Shown here piece by piece: positions 16,833-25,541 of a DNA stretch of 41,014 bases; the first letter of the stretch is position 1, and every line of letters starts with the position of its first letter. Source of the DNA: an uncultured Bacteroidota bacterium (lineage in GTDB: Bacteria; Bacteroidota; Bacteroidia; Flavobacteriales; Flavobacteriaceae); the NCBI GenBank assembly GCA_902517245.1, contig CABYBK010000007.1:1-41014 (forward strand), given 5' to 3'. Both the position numbers and the translations under genes were made by a program. A model generated the notes under the pieces. That model was not told the origin of the DNA, did no database searches, and saw nothing but the letters and a program-made list of their open reading frames with translations.

Positions 16833-17408
16833 TCAAGTCCTTTCAAGGAGTTTCACAAGTTGAATTATTGCTAACGCCCTATGGCTTATTTTGTTTTTCG
16901 TTGTATTTCCTAATTCAGCAAATGTTTTCTTATAGCCCTTGGGAATAAAGATAGGATCATAACCAAAGCCCTCTAATCCAAGTTTTTCATAAATAATATT
17001 ACCCTCTACCTTTCCCTGAAAACAGATTTTTTTTTGATTTAAATGAACATAAATCACGGATCGAAAAATTGCCCTCGGATTCTTAATGCCCTTGAGTTCT
17101 TTCCAAATTTTTTCAATGTTAGCATCATTATTTTTTTGATCTCCAGCATAACGGGCAGAATAAACACCTGGTGCACCTCCTAATGCATCAATTTCAAGTC
17201 CAGAATCGTCAGAGAAACAGTCAAGACCGTATTTAAATCTTACATAATCAGCTTTTATTTGTGCATTTTCTTCAAGGGTACTTCCTGTTTCCTTGATTTC
17301 TTTAATGCAACCAATATCATTGAGACTCAAAAGTGAGTATTTTGAAGGGACTATTTGTTTAAGTTCTTCAACTTTGTTTTGATTATGAGTCGCGAAGATA
17401 ATTTTCAT
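16833..17408 (-). CDS. rdgB: Non-canonical purine NTP pyrophosphatase (RdgB/HAM1 family)
   Basis: A 191-residue protein with the full family pattern: FATHNQNKVEEL (residues 4-15, nucleotide-binding start), DDSGLEIDALGGAPGVYSARYAGD (about 67-90), GFGYDPIFIP (about 145-154) and SHRALA near the end (about 177). It hydrolyses ITP, dITP and XTP to monophosphates, keeping deaminated purines out of nucleic acids. The length is normal. It starts 9 nt after the rlmH stop on the same strand, so the two form an operon. Confidence 0.94.
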   Translation of the reverse strand: MKIIFATHNQNKVEELKQIVPSKYSLLSLNDIGCIKEIKETGSTLEENAQIKADYVRFKYGLDCFSDDSGLEIDALGGAPGVYSARYAGDQKNNDANIEKIWKELKGIKNPRAIFRSVIYVHLNQKKICFQGKVEGNIIYEKLGLEGFGYDPIFIPKGYKKTFAELGNTTKNKISHRALAIIQLVKLLERT

Positions 17409-17417
17409 TTATTCGAA

Positions 17418-17891
17418 TTATTGATTGTGGTAAGGATGATTATTAATAATCGTGAATGCTCTAAAGAGTTGTTCGCAGAAGAAAAGTCTTACCATTTGAT
17501 GTGAAAATGTCATTTTTGAGAGTGCAAAACGATTTGGAAAAATCTTATAAACTTCATCAGAAAAACCATATGCACCTCCTACTACAAAAATAATTTTCTT
17601 TTTTCCTTTAATCATATAATTTTGAATTTCCTTAGAAAAAGTTTTAGAGTCTAAAGATTTTCCTTTTTCATCCAGAAGAATCACAGTGTCATTTGGATTT
17701 AATTTTTGAAGTAATAATTTACCCTCTTGTATTTTAACTTTTATTTTATCTATTTTTTTTAATATTTTAATTTCAGGTAGATATATAATGGAGAATCTAA
17801 CATAATGCTTTAGACGTTTTTGATATTCCAATACAGCATCTGACCAAAATGATCGGTCAGTTTTCCCAATACACATTAATTGTATCTCCAT
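17418..17891 (-). CDS. rlmH: 23S rRNA (pseudouridine1915-N3)-methyltransferase
   Basis: 157 residues with the SPOUT-fold signature of RlmH: MEIQLMCIGKTDRSFW at the N-terminus, FVVGGAYGFSDEVY (about 101-114, SAM-binding knot) and LSKMTFSHQMVRLFFCEQLFRAF followed by NNHPYHNQ at the C-terminus. It methylates pseudouridine 1915 in helix 69 of 23S rRNA on the assembled ribosome. It is the first gene of an rlmH-rdgB unit and is divergent from the yihY-type gene. Confidence 0.95.
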   Translation of the reverse strand: MEIQLMCIGKTDRSFWSDAVLEYQKRLKHYVRFSIIYLPEIKILKKIDKIKVKIQEGKLLLQKLNPNDTVILLDEKGKSLDSKTFSKEIQNYMIKGKKKIIFVVGGAYGFSDEVYKIFPNRFALSKMTFSHQMVRLFFCEQLFRAFTIINNHPYHNQ

Positions 17892-17954
17892 TTGTCAAAG
17901 TTACAAATGCTTTCAATTTTTAACGTATTTATCTCTTCATATGATTTAGCCTTA

Positions 17955-17962
17955 TATCTTTG
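17955..17962 (+). promoter_or_regulatory. Putative -7 box for the yihY-priA unit
   Basis: TATCTTTG matches TAnnTTTG 22 nt before the ATG at 17985. It favours this start over longer in-frame readings beginning at 17880, which would overlap rlmH. No clear -33 box is visible. Confidence 0.45.
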
Positions 17963-17984
17963 TAAGTATATAAGGAATTCAGTC

Positions 17985-18923
17985 ATGTCAAAAATATTGC
18001 AACTTCCTCTAATAAAGCCTGTTGTACTCTTTTTAAAAGCTATAAAACCACCAGGATTTTATGGATTCTCTATTTATGATTTATTAGAAATGTATATGAT
18101 TGGAATCATAAAGGGTGCTTTGACTTCAAGAGCAGGAAGCATTTCCTTTAGTTTTTTTATGGCACTGTTTCCTTTTCTTCTCTTTATTTTGAACCTGGTT
18201 CCCTTTATAGATATGATTCCATTCATTAAAATTGATAATTTTGATCAGACTTTCTTGAATTATATAGAGCTTTTTCTTCCCCCTGAGACCCAGAATTTTT
18301 TTTCTGATATTTTTGATGATATAAGAAATAAACCAAGGGGAGGTCTTCTGTCTTCTGTATTTTTACTATCTATATTTTTATCGGCTAATGGAATCTCTTC
18401 CATATTTGGTAGTTTTGAAGTTTCTTATCATGTCACTTTTTCAAGAAGCTTCTTCAGACAGTATTTACTTTCTTTAGGTGTAAGTGTTATATTGGCTTTA
18501 CTTTCTTTACTAACTGTCATAATGTTTTTTTATTTTGAATTTTATATACTAAACAATCTAGATTCTTTAATTCCCTCTGAAATAAGATTGACTAGAATTG
18601 GTCAATCTATATTTTTTGGACTTTTTGTTTATCTAACTGTCAATATTCTATATTATTTTGGCACTATTGAGGGAAGAAAAAACCATTTTTTTACACCAGG
18701 TTCTTTAATGACTACATTATTGTTTTTTTTGACAACTTATGGTTTTGGAATTTACATTGAAAACTTTTCTAACTATAATCAATTGTACGGATCTATAGGA
18801 GCCTTGTTAATATTTCTTTTATATATATGGATGAACTCTAATATATTACTTCTTGGATTTGAATTGAATGCAACATTGACAAGGTTTAAAAGAGAACCAA
18901 AGAGGTCTTTAGATGAAGATTAA
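17985..18923 (+). CDS. YihY/BrkB family inner-membrane protein
   Basis: A 312-residue protein with six or so hydrophobic segments. The family pattern is present: GALTSRAGSISFSFFMALFPFLLFILNL (about residues 46-73), a middle segment with FFSDIFDD and SANGISSIFGSFEVSYHV, and a C-terminal YNQLYGSIGALLIFLLYIWMNSNILLLGFELNA. The family (once misannotated as RNase BN) has an unproven function in the inner membrane. The 3' end overlaps priA by 11 nt, indicating one transcript. Confidence 0.88.
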   Translation: MSKILQLPLIKPVVLFLKAIKPPGFYGFSIYDLLEMYMIGIIKGALTSRAGSISFSFFMALFPFLLFILNLVPFIDMIPFIKIDNFDQTFLNYIELFLPPETQNFFSDIFDDIRNKPRGGLLSSVFLLSIFLSANGISSIFGSFEVSYHVTFSRSFFRQYLLSLGVSVILALLSLLTVIMFFYFEFYILNNLDSLIPSEIRLTRIGQSIFFGLFVYLTVNILYYFGTIEGRKNHFFTPGSLMTTLLFFLTTYGFGIYIENFSNYNQLYGSIGALLIFLLYIWMNSNILLLGFELNATLTRFKREPKRSLDED

Positions 18924-21381
18924 TTCGAATATTTACTTTATAGATGTTCTACTCCCATTGGCATTACCTAAATCCTATACTTATTTTATTACTGAGGAAC
19001 AATATGTTTTGTTAAGTCCAGGATTTCGTGTTGCAGTTTCATTTGGAAAACAAAAAATTTATACAGGTATTGTCACTAAAGTTCATAAAGTAGCACCTCA
19101 AACATATGAACCTAAGCCTATTGTAATGATTTTGGATAAGTCTCCAATAATTACAACAAATCAGCTTGATTTCTGGAATTGGATTTCAAATTATTACATG
19201 TGTACTGAAGGAGAAGTTCTTAGAGCATCTTTACCTTCAGCCTTGATGATTGAAAGTGAAAGTGTTTTAGTGAAATGTGAAGTTACAGAAGAACAATTAG
19301 ACTCTCTCTCTGATTTACAATATGTTGTTTTTGAAGCTCTTGATAAACAAAATTTGAGTTTAGAAGATATAAGTAAAATCACTGAAATCAATAAAGTTAT
19401 GCCCCTGGTTCTAGATATGATAGATAAAAAAGTGGCGATGATTCACCAAAAAATAGAAGAGAAGTTCAAGCCTAAAAAGATTAGAGTGGTTAGGCTGAAG
19501 TCAGTTTTCAGAAAATCAAATAAATTGGAAGAAGTATTTATAAAACTAGAAAGAGCTCCAAAGCAAAAGGCTATTATTATGGCATTAATTAACCAAGGTA
19601 GTGATTTAAATTCATGGTTTGAAGTATCTAAATTAAAGGAGGTTTCACAGGTAAAAAGTTCACATGTTAAAGCCTTAATTGATAGGAAAATTTTAGAAGA
19701 ATCTTACATAGAAACAAATCGCCTATTAATTAGGGAAGTTAAGAATCAAATTATAGAAAAATCTCTTTCTAAATTCCAATCAATTGCATTAAAAAATATA
19801 AAGACTCAATTTTTAAACAAAGATGTAGTTCTTTTGGAAGGGGTTACATCATCTGGAAAAACAGAAGTTTATATTAATTTAATTGAAGAACAAATAAAAG
19901 CAAAAAAACAAGTGCTTTATCTCTTGCCAGAAATATCTCTAACATCACAAATTGTAAAACGTTTAACATCGAGATTAGGAGATCTGATTTTAGTATATCA
20001 TTCGCGGTTTTCAATTCATGAGCGTACAGAAGTATGGAATCAGGTCTTAGATAAAAATTCCCAAAGAAAAATAATAGTCGGTGCCCGTTCCTCTATTTTC
20101 TTGCCTTTTCAAGATTTAGGCTTGGTCATTGTAGATGAAGAGCATGAAAATTCATATAAACAATTTGATCCTGCTCCTCGATATCAAGCTAGAGATAGTG
20201 CAATTTACCTTGCTCAAAGTATGAAAGCTAAAGTACTATTGGGATCAGCAACGCCTTCTATGGAAACAGCAGAAAATGTTAGAACTGAAAAATATGGTTG
20301 GGTAAAATTAAAAGAACGTTTTGGTGGCGTCTCATTACCTAAAATTGAACTTGTTAACCTTAAAGAGGCACATCGAAAAAAAAACATGAAAGGTGTTTTT
20401 TCTAAAAATCTTGTTGAATCTATAAGTGAAACTTTAACTCTTGGGAAACAAGTAATTTTATTCCAAAACCGAAGGGGCTATGCACCTATCTTGGAATGTC
20501 TTAGTTGTGGATATTCTCCACAATGTGCTCAATGCGACGTTTCACTCACATATCACCAGGTAAAAAATCAATTGTGTTGTCATTACTGCGGATATAACAT
20601 TCCCATGCCAACTAGTTGTCACTCGTGTGGAATGACAACATTATCAACTAAAGGTTATGGCACTCAACAAATTGAAGAGCAGATTAAAAAACTTTTCCCA
20701 GAAGCCTCAGTAGGAAGAATGGATTGGGATAGTACAAGGGGTAAATGGGATTTTGATAAAATTATAGAAGGTTTTGAGAATGAAAGAGTTCAAATTTTAG
20801 TAGGTACTCAAATGGTTGTAAAAGGATTAGATTTTAAAAATGTTTTACTAGTTGGAGTCATTAATGCTGATCACGTTTTAAACCTTCCAGATTTTAGGGC
20901 TCATGAAAGAAGTTATCAAATGTTATGTCAAGTAGCAGGACGCGCAGGAAGATCAGATAACAAAGGGAAGGTTATAATACAGACTTTCCAACCTCATCAT
21001 CCTATATTGAAAAATGTCTTGGAGCATGACTATGAAGGTCTTTACACAACTCAAGAAATAGAGCGTAAAAATTATCATTATCCACCTTATTTTAGAATTA
21101 TAAGGATAACTTTTAAAAGTCGTCAATATGAAACATTAAACATCTCATCAGAATGGTTTTCAAATGTATTTAAGCAATCTTATCGAGGTTCAGTTTTGGG
21201 ACCCGTTTTTCCTGCTATTAGCAGAGTAAGAAATCAGTTTATTAAACAATTGCTAATTAAAATAGATTATAAATTAAATTCAAATCAAGTAAAAGGTCTC
21301 CTCAAAAAAACTTACAAAAGTTTTCAAGCTATAGCTGCCTTTAGAAGTGTAAGAGTGAATTTTGATGTTGATCCACATTAA
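18913..21381 (+). CDS. priA: Primosomal replication protein N' (PriA helicase)
   Basis: An 822-residue superfamily-2 helicase that recognises stalled forks and reloads the replicative helicase. The N-terminal DNA-binding domain covers about 1-110. Walker A is GVTSSGKTEVY (about 311-321), Walker B DEEH (about 408), with GSATPS after it. The zinc-binding insert is CLSCGYSPQCAQCDVSLTY and later cysteine pairs CCHYCG and CHSCG (about residues 532-576). Motif VI is CQVAGRAGRS (about 675). Length is a little over the E. coli 732, as is usual in this phylum. It overlaps the yihY-type gene by 11 nt; the ribosomal operon starts 167 bp downstream. Confidence 0.95.
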   Translation: MKINSNIYFIDVLLPLALPKSYTYFITEEQYVLLSPGFRVAVSFGKQKIYTGIVTKVHKVAPQTYEPKPIVMILDKSPIITTNQLDFWNWISNYYMCTEGEVLRASLPSALMIESESVLVKCEVTEEQLDSLSDLQYVVFEALDKQNLSLEDISKITEINKVMPLVLDMIDKKVAMIHQKIEEKFKPKKIRVVRLKSVFRKSNKLEEVFIKLERAPKQKAIIMALINQGSDLNSWFEVSKLKEVSQVKSSHVKALIDRKILEESYIETNRLLIREVKNQIIEKSLSKFQSIALKNIKTQFLNKDVVLLEGVTSSGKTEVYINLIEEQIKAKKQVLYLLPEISLTSQIVKRLTSRLGDLILVYHSRFSIHERTEVWNQVLDKNSQRKIIVGARSSIFLPFQDLGLVIVDEEHENSYKQFDPAPRYQARDSAIYLAQSMKAKVLLGSATPSMETAENVRTEKYGWVKLKERFGGVSLPKIELVNLKEAHRKKNMKGVFSKNLVESISETLTLGKQVILFQNRRGYAPILECLSCGYSPQCAQCDVSLTYHQVKNQLCCHYCGYNIPMPTSCHSCGMTTLSTKGYGTQQIEEQIKKLFPEASVGRMDWDSTRGKWDFDKIIEGFENERVQILVGTQMVVKGLDFKNVLLVGVINADHVLNLPDFRAHERSYQMLCQVAGRAGRSDNKGKVIIQTFQPHHPILKNVLEHDYEGLYTTQEIERKNYHYPPYFRIIRITFKSRQYETLNISSEWFSNVFKQSYRGSVLGPVFPAISRVRNQFIKQLLIKIDYKLNSNQVKGLLKKTYKSFQAIAAFRSVRVNFDVDPH

Positions 21382-21498
21382 AAACTTGAAGGCAGAGATA
21401 TTTGTAAATTATATTTAAAAATTGATTATGAAAATTGTGTAAACGTTATTTAATTAAAAATAAGTTTTAATTTAATATTAATAATAATCGTTGAATTG

Positions 21499-21530
21499 TT
21501 TGGGTTTAAATAATCAGAAACGTATTTTTG
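21499..21530 (+). promoter_or_regulatory. rpsF operon promoter (TTTG-N20-TATTTTTG)
   Basis: TTTG at 21499-21502, a 20-nt spacer and TATTTTTG at 21523-21530 match the Bacteroidota consensus. The rpsF ATG is 18 nt downstream of the -7 box, so the leader is very short. Confidence 0.7.
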
Positions 21531-21548
21531 CAATCCTAAAATAATATT

Positions 21549-21887
21549 ATGAATCAATACGAAACTGTTTTCATTTTAAATCCCGTTCTTTCTGAAACTC
21601 AGATAGAGGAAGCAGTTCAAAAATATATAGATCTAATTAAGTCTCAAAAAGGTTCGATTTCCAATCAGGAAAATTGGGGGCTTAAAAAACTAGCCTATCC
21701 TATCGAAAACAAAAAAAGTGGCTTCTATCATCTTTTTGAATATGCTGCATCAAGCGACGCTGTCCCTGCTCTAGAAGTAGAATTTAGACGCGATGAGCGC
21801 GTGATGCGTTACTTGACTGTAAAATTAGATAAACATGGACAAGCATGGGCGGAAAAAAGAAAAAAAAGAATTAAAGCAAAATCATAA
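21549..21887 (+). CDS. rpsF: 30S ribosomal protein S6
   Basis: 112 residues beginning MNQYETVFILNPVLSETQI, with NWGLKKLAYPIENKKSGFYHLFEY (about 40-63) and EFRRDERVMRYLTVKLDKH (about 78-96), all typical of S6. It binds 16S rRNA together with S18 in the platform of the small subunit. First gene of rpsF-rpsR-rplI; rpsR follows 3 nt after its stop. Confidence 0.97.
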   Translation: MNQYETVFILNPVLSETQIEEAVQKYIDLIKSQKGSISNQENWGLKKLAYPIENKKSGFYHLFEYAASSDAVPALEVEFRRDERVMRYLTVKLDKHGQAWAEKRKKRIKAKS

Positions 21888-21890
21888 ATA

Positions 21891-22187
21891 ATGTCTAAGA
21901 TAGAAGAACAAAATTCTGGAAAAAAGGAAGGGGAAATACGTTATTTGACCCCATTAAACATAGATACTTCAACTCAAAAAAAGTATTGTCGCTTCAAAAG
22001 ATCAGGAATAAAATATATAGATTACAAAGATTCTGATTTCTTATTGAAATTTGTCAACGAGCAAGGGAAAATTTTACCAAGAAGACTTACAGGAACTTCA
22101 TTAAAGTATCAACGAAAAGTCTCTGTAGCTGTGAAAAGGGCTCGTCATTTGGCTTTGATGCCATATGTTGCTGATATGTTAAAATAA
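21891..22187 (+). CDS. rpsR: 30S ribosomal protein S18
   Basis: 98 residues. The conserved core is [63 protein letters not shown]-like; the key parts are YCRF near residue 32, IDYKD near 43, [11 protein letters not shown] near 60 and [12 protein letters not shown] near 83. An N-terminal tail of about 25 residues is longer than in E. coli, as is common in Bacteroidota. It pairs with S6 in the small subunit. It lies 3 nt after rpsF and 14 nt before rplI. Confidence 0.96.
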   Translation: MSKIEEQNSGKKEGEIRYLTPLNIDTSTQKKYCRFKRSGIKYIDYKDSDFLLKFVNEQGKILPRRLTGTSLKYQRKVSVAVKRARHLALMPYVADMLK

Positions 22188-22201
22188 CAAAACACATAAT
22201 T

Positions 22202-22657
22202 ATGGAATTAATTTTAAAAGAAGATATTCAAAATCTTGGGTTTAAAGACGATATCGTTAGTGTGAAAAATGGTTATGGACGAAACTTTCTTATTCCGCAA
22301 GGAAAAGCTGTTATTGCTACTGCTTCTGCGAAGAAGGTTTTAAACGAAAACTTAAAGCAACGTGCTTTCAAGGAAAAATCTATTATTGACGCAGCAAACA
22401 AAAGAGCAAAAGAAATTAAAGCGCTTGATATCAAACTACCTTCGAAGGTAGGATCTGGAGATAAGCTTTTTGGATCCATTACTAACTCAGATCTTGCAGC
22501 GGCAATAAGTACTCTGTCTTCTGAGATTGACAAAAAACATATAACATTACCAGGGAAAATTATAAAGCGCCTCGGAAAGTATGAAGCAAATATTAGGCTT
22601 CACAGAGAAGTCCATTTTGAATTGCCTTTTGAAATTGTACCTGACTCAAAAACTTAA
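22202..22657 (+). CDS. rplI: 50S ribosomal protein L9
   Basis: 151 residues beginning MELILKEDIQNLGFKDDIVSVKNGYGRNFLIPQGKAVIAT, the L9 N-terminal signature. A central helix rich in lysine (about 40-75) connects to the C-terminal domain with GDKLFGSITNSDLAAAIS (about 86-103) and IKRLGKYEANIRLH (about 121-134). It binds 23S rRNA near the L1 stalk. Last gene of the S6-S18-L9 operon, closed by the terminator at 22661-22688. Confidence 0.96.
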   Translation: MELILKEDIQNLGFKDDIVSVKNGYGRNFLIPQGKAVIATASAKKVLNENLKQRAFKEKSIIDAANKRAKEIKALDIKLPSKVGSGDKLFGSITNSDLAAAISTLSSEIDKKHITLPGKIIKRLGKYEANIRLHREVHFELPFEIVPDSKT

Positions 22658-22660
22658 CTC

Positions 22661-22688
22661 AAAAAGCCCACTACACGGTGGGTTTTTT
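22661..22688 (+). terminator. Rho-independent terminator after rplI
   Basis: AAAAAGCCCAC (22661-22671) pairs with GTGGGTTTTTT (22678-22688) around the loop TACACG; the six-T tract is part of the right arm. It begins 4 nt after the L9 stop and ends 12 nt before the next gene. Confidence 0.85.
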
Positions 22689-22700
22689 ATTTATAGTACA

Positions 22701-23183
22701 TTGAAATATCACAAACTATCTGAGGCTCAATTTGATGAAATGCATAGAGAGTTTACTCTTTTTTTAGCATCTCAAAATATAACTAAAAGCGATTGGCTGA
22801 TTATTAAATCACATAAACCAAAGTTAGTTGATAAATATTTAAATTCTTTCAGTGATTTAGTATGGGAAAAAATCTTATCAAACTGTCAATATCTTGAATT
22901 TTCGACTATAAGTCAAATATTTTTGTTTCATACTAAGGAAAATTCAGTAGATGCTTTGATAGTAAAAATAGACAAAAAATTGGCTGATTTAAATACAGCT
23001 GAAGGTTTCAAAAAAGTTTTAACTTTATTAAAATCAGAGAAAGTAGACATATTTGAATCATCAAATGTGTATACTCCATCTCGAAATCAATTTATATATG
23101 ATTATCTTATAAAAGGATCCGTAATTTCTGATGGGAAACGTTATGAGCTATTGAAAAGTTATTTTTACAATTCAGCAAAATAG
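22701..23183 (+). CDS. DUF6495-like conserved protein, TTG start
   Basis: A 160-residue soluble protein read from a TTG at 22701. No ATG lies between the rplI terminator and the conserved segment: the frame upstream crosses the terminator hairpin and rplI, and the next ATG (22740) would remove the likely N-terminus LKYHKLSEAQFDEMHREFT. The family pattern, as I recall it for DUF6495, starts MKY-x-x-L and has FSDLVWEKILSN (about residues 49-60) followed by YLEF and QIFLF. Function unknown. It is 27 nt upstream of hisS and probably co-transcribed with it. With the terminator just in front, expression must come from read-through or an unseen promoter. Confidence 0.68.
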   Translation: MKYHKLSEAQFDEMHREFTLFLASQNITKSDWLIIKSHKPKLVDKYLNSFSDLVWEKILSNCQYLEFSTISQIFLFHTKENSVDALIVKIDKKLADLNTAEGFKKVLTLLKSEKVDIFESSNVYTPSRNQFIYDYLIKGSVISDGKRYELLKSYFYNSAK

Positions 23184-23210
23184 AAGATATTTGTTTAAGA
23201 TTTTATAAAA

Positions 23211-24581
23211 ATGTCAATTAAACCCTCTACACCAAAAGGTACTCGTGATTTTTCTTCCGAAGAATTATCCAAGCGTAATTATATAAAAAATATTCTTCAA
23301 AAATCTTTTGAGTCTTTTGCATTCAGTCCAATTGAAACTCCAAGTTTTGAACGTTTAGAAACTTTAACTGGTGTCTATGGAGAAGAGGGAGATCGTCTAG
23401 TTTTTAAAATTTTAAATTCTGGAGATAAAATTAATAAAGCAGATTTAGAAGCTTTTTCAGACGGCGATAATCATAAATTTACACGTTCCATATCTGAAAA
23501 AGCTTTAAGATATGATCTAACAGTTCCTTTTGCACGTTTCGTTGCTCAACATCAAAATGAATTAATTTTTCCATACCGTAGGTATCAAATTCAACCTGTA
23601 TGGCGAGCTGATCGTCCACAATACGGTCGATATCAAGAATTTTACCAATGTGATGCAGATATTGTTGGTGAGCGTTCACTTTGGCAAGAGGTTGAGATGA
23701 TTTCTTTGTATGATAGGGCTTTTTCAGCTTTAAAAATTAAAGGAGTTGTATTAAAAGTAAATCACAGAGAAATTTTAGCTGGAATTATGGGGCTATTAAA
23801 TGAAGGCTCTAAATTAATTGATTTCACAACTACTTTAGATAAAATTGATAAAATTGGCCATCAGGGGGTTTTAAAAGAATTGGCTAAAAATAATTTTTCA
23901 GATGAATCTTTAAAAATTATCGAAAAAATCCTGAATCTACATGAGGAGAAGAAAAATCAAATATCGATACTAAAAGATTTACTTTCTTCTCAAGAACAAG
24001 GTTTGAAAGGTTTATCAGAGTTAGAATTTATTTTAGATCAATTTAAAGATAAGCAACTTGAATCAGTAAAATTAGAATTTGACTTATCTCTCGCAAGAGG
24101 TCTTCATTACTATACAGGAATGATTATTGAGGTCAAAGCCCCTGATGCTGTTAAAATTGGATCTATTGGAGGCGGAGGGCGTTATGACGATCTTACAAGT
24201 AATTTTGGATTAAAAAATATGAGTGGAATTGGAATTTCCTTTGGATTTGAAAGAATTTATTTGGTAATGAATGAATTAGGAATTTTCCCAGAAAAATTAT
24301 CGTCTCGAACACAAGTTTTGTTTGCCAATTTTGGAGAAAAGGCAGCACAAGTTTCTTATTATTATCTAAATCAGTTAAGAAATAAAAATATTACTGGCGA
24401 GTTATACCCAACTGAAGCTAAGCTTAAAAAACAATTGAATTATGCTAACTCAAAGGGCATTAAAAAAGTAATACTAATAGGCTCAGAAGAATTAGAGGAA
24501 AATTCTTTTATTCTAAAGAATATGTCAAGTGGGGAGCAAACTAGTTATAGTTTAACAGACATAATTAATTTATTTAACTAA
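23211..24581 (+). CDS. hisS: Histidine--tRNA ligase
   Basis: 456 residues with class II synthetase motifs: PKGTRDFSSEELSKRNYIKN (about 9-28), motif 1 around SFAFSPIETPSFERLE, motif 2 RADRPQYGRYQEFYQCDADIVGE (about 131-153), the histidine-specific segment LARGLHYYTGMIIEV (about 297-311) and motif 3 GGGGRYDDLTSNFG with GIGISFGFERIY. The C-terminal anticodon-binding domain covers about 360-456. It charges tRNA-His. Its stop shares four bases (CTAA) with the convergent fatty-acid hydroxylase gene. Confidence 0.96.
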   Translation: MSIKPSTPKGTRDFSSEELSKRNYIKNILQKSFESFAFSPIETPSFERLETLTGVYGEEGDRLVFKILNSGDKINKADLEAFSDGDNHKFTRSISEKALRYDLTVPFARFVAQHQNELIFPYRRYQIQPVWRADRPQYGRYQEFYQCDADIVGERSLWQEVEMISLYDRAFSALKIKGVVLKVNHREILAGIMGLLNEGSKLIDFTTTLDKIDKIGHQGVLKELAKNNFSDESLKIIEKILNLHEEKKNQISILKDLLSSQEQGLKGLSELEFILDQFKDKQLESVKLEFDLSLARGLHYYTGMIIEVKAPDAVKIGSIGGGGRYDDLTSNFGLKNMSGIGISFGFERIYLVMNELGIFPEKLSSRTQVLFANFGEKAAQVSYYYLNQLRNKNITGELYPTEAKLKKQLNYANSKGIKKVILIGSEELEENSFILKNMSSGEQTSYSLTDIINLFN

Positions 24582-25420
24582 ACTTCAGTTTTTGGAGTCA
24601 ATGTTGGTTTAGAATATTTTTGAAAAGGTTGTTTTAATAGTTTTTTAATTTGACCATTTGCTTCTTCATCATAAAATACATCTACTCCATAAATTAATTT
24701 TTCTCTATCGAAAGGTAAGTAGGTTCCGAAAGCGCGATCCCAGATCGAAAAAATATTTCCATAATTAGCATCAGTATATGGCAATCGATAGTGATGATGC
24801 GTCTTATGCATATCTGGGGATACAAATAAATAGCTGAGATAAAGATCTATTTTTTTTGGAAGTTTAATGTTTGCATGAGAGAATTGAGTCGATATTAGGG
24901 ATATTGACTGATAAAGCATTATAATTCCAATATTAGTTCCGACTAAAAAAACTCCTAATAAAGTAAAACCAAAACGAATAAAACTTTCCAAGGGGTGATG
25001 TCTATTTGCTGTTGTAGTATCAACATGATGATCACTATGATGAACCAAATGAATCATCCAAAGTGGTTTTAACTTATGTTCTAACCAATGAGGCGTGTAG
25101 GCTCCTATTAAATCTAACAATAAAAGTCCTATGAAGACTTCAAGCCAAACAGGAAGTTCAGAAATCAAGTTTAAAATCCCAAATTCATTATTAACAACCC
25201 AATCTGAAGTATTCAATAAAAGAAAGGCAAGTAAAAAATTTATTAAAATAGTGGTTAAAGTAAAAAAAAGGTTGGGCAAGGCATGTTTCCATTTTTTATA
25301 TTCAAACCGAAATAGAGAAAAGTTTCCTTCCAAAATCCAAAAGAAACTTAAGCCGCCAACTAAAATCAAACTTCTGTGTGCAGTAGGAATCGATTCAAAA
25401 TACTCCATTATCATCTCCAT
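24578..25420 (-). CDS. Sterol desaturase / fatty acid hydroxylase family protein
   Basis: A 280-residue membrane enzyme with the di-iron histidine boxes of the FA_hydroxylase family: HWLEH (about residue 111), HLVHHSDHH (about 124-132) and HKTHHH (about 204-209), plus NRHHPLES and NYGNIFSIWDRAFGTY. Four or so hydrophobic segments surround them. The family hydroxylates or desaturates lipids (carotenoids, fatty acids, sterol-like molecules) using O2; the substrate cannot be read from the sequence. Alternative starts exist at the next Met codons (residues 3 and 5). Convergent with hisS (4-bp overlap) and divergent from the DUF1080 gene. Confidence 0.85.
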   Translation of the reverse strand: MEMIMEYFESIPTAHRSLILVGGLSFFWILEGNFSLFRFEYKKWKHALPNLFFTLTTILINFLLAFLLLNTSDWVVNNEFGILNLISELPVWLEVFIGLLLLDLIGAYTPHWLEHKLKPLWMIHLVHHSDHHVDTTTANRHHPLESFIRFGFTLLGVFLVGTNIGIIMLYQSISLISTQFSHANIKLPKKIDLYLSYLFVSPDMHKTHHHYRLPYTDANYGNIFSIWDRAFGTYLPFDREKLIYGVDVFYDEEANGQIKKLLKQPFQKYSKPTLTPKTEV

Positions 25421-25541
25421 TTATCCCAATTTTTTTTTAAAAATAAAAAAAAAACATTTACTTCGTCTTGTTCATGTGATTATATCATTATAAATTTTAA
25501 TAATTTTTATCATAATTATGTTACCTAAACTTTTGTATTCA

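Noticed and set aside
17896-17903. TAACTTTG on the minus strand just before rlmH, which would mean a leaderless transcript
   Set aside because: The box is only 4 nt from the ATG and the -33 spacing does not fit; the evidence is too thin to call a leaderless promoter.
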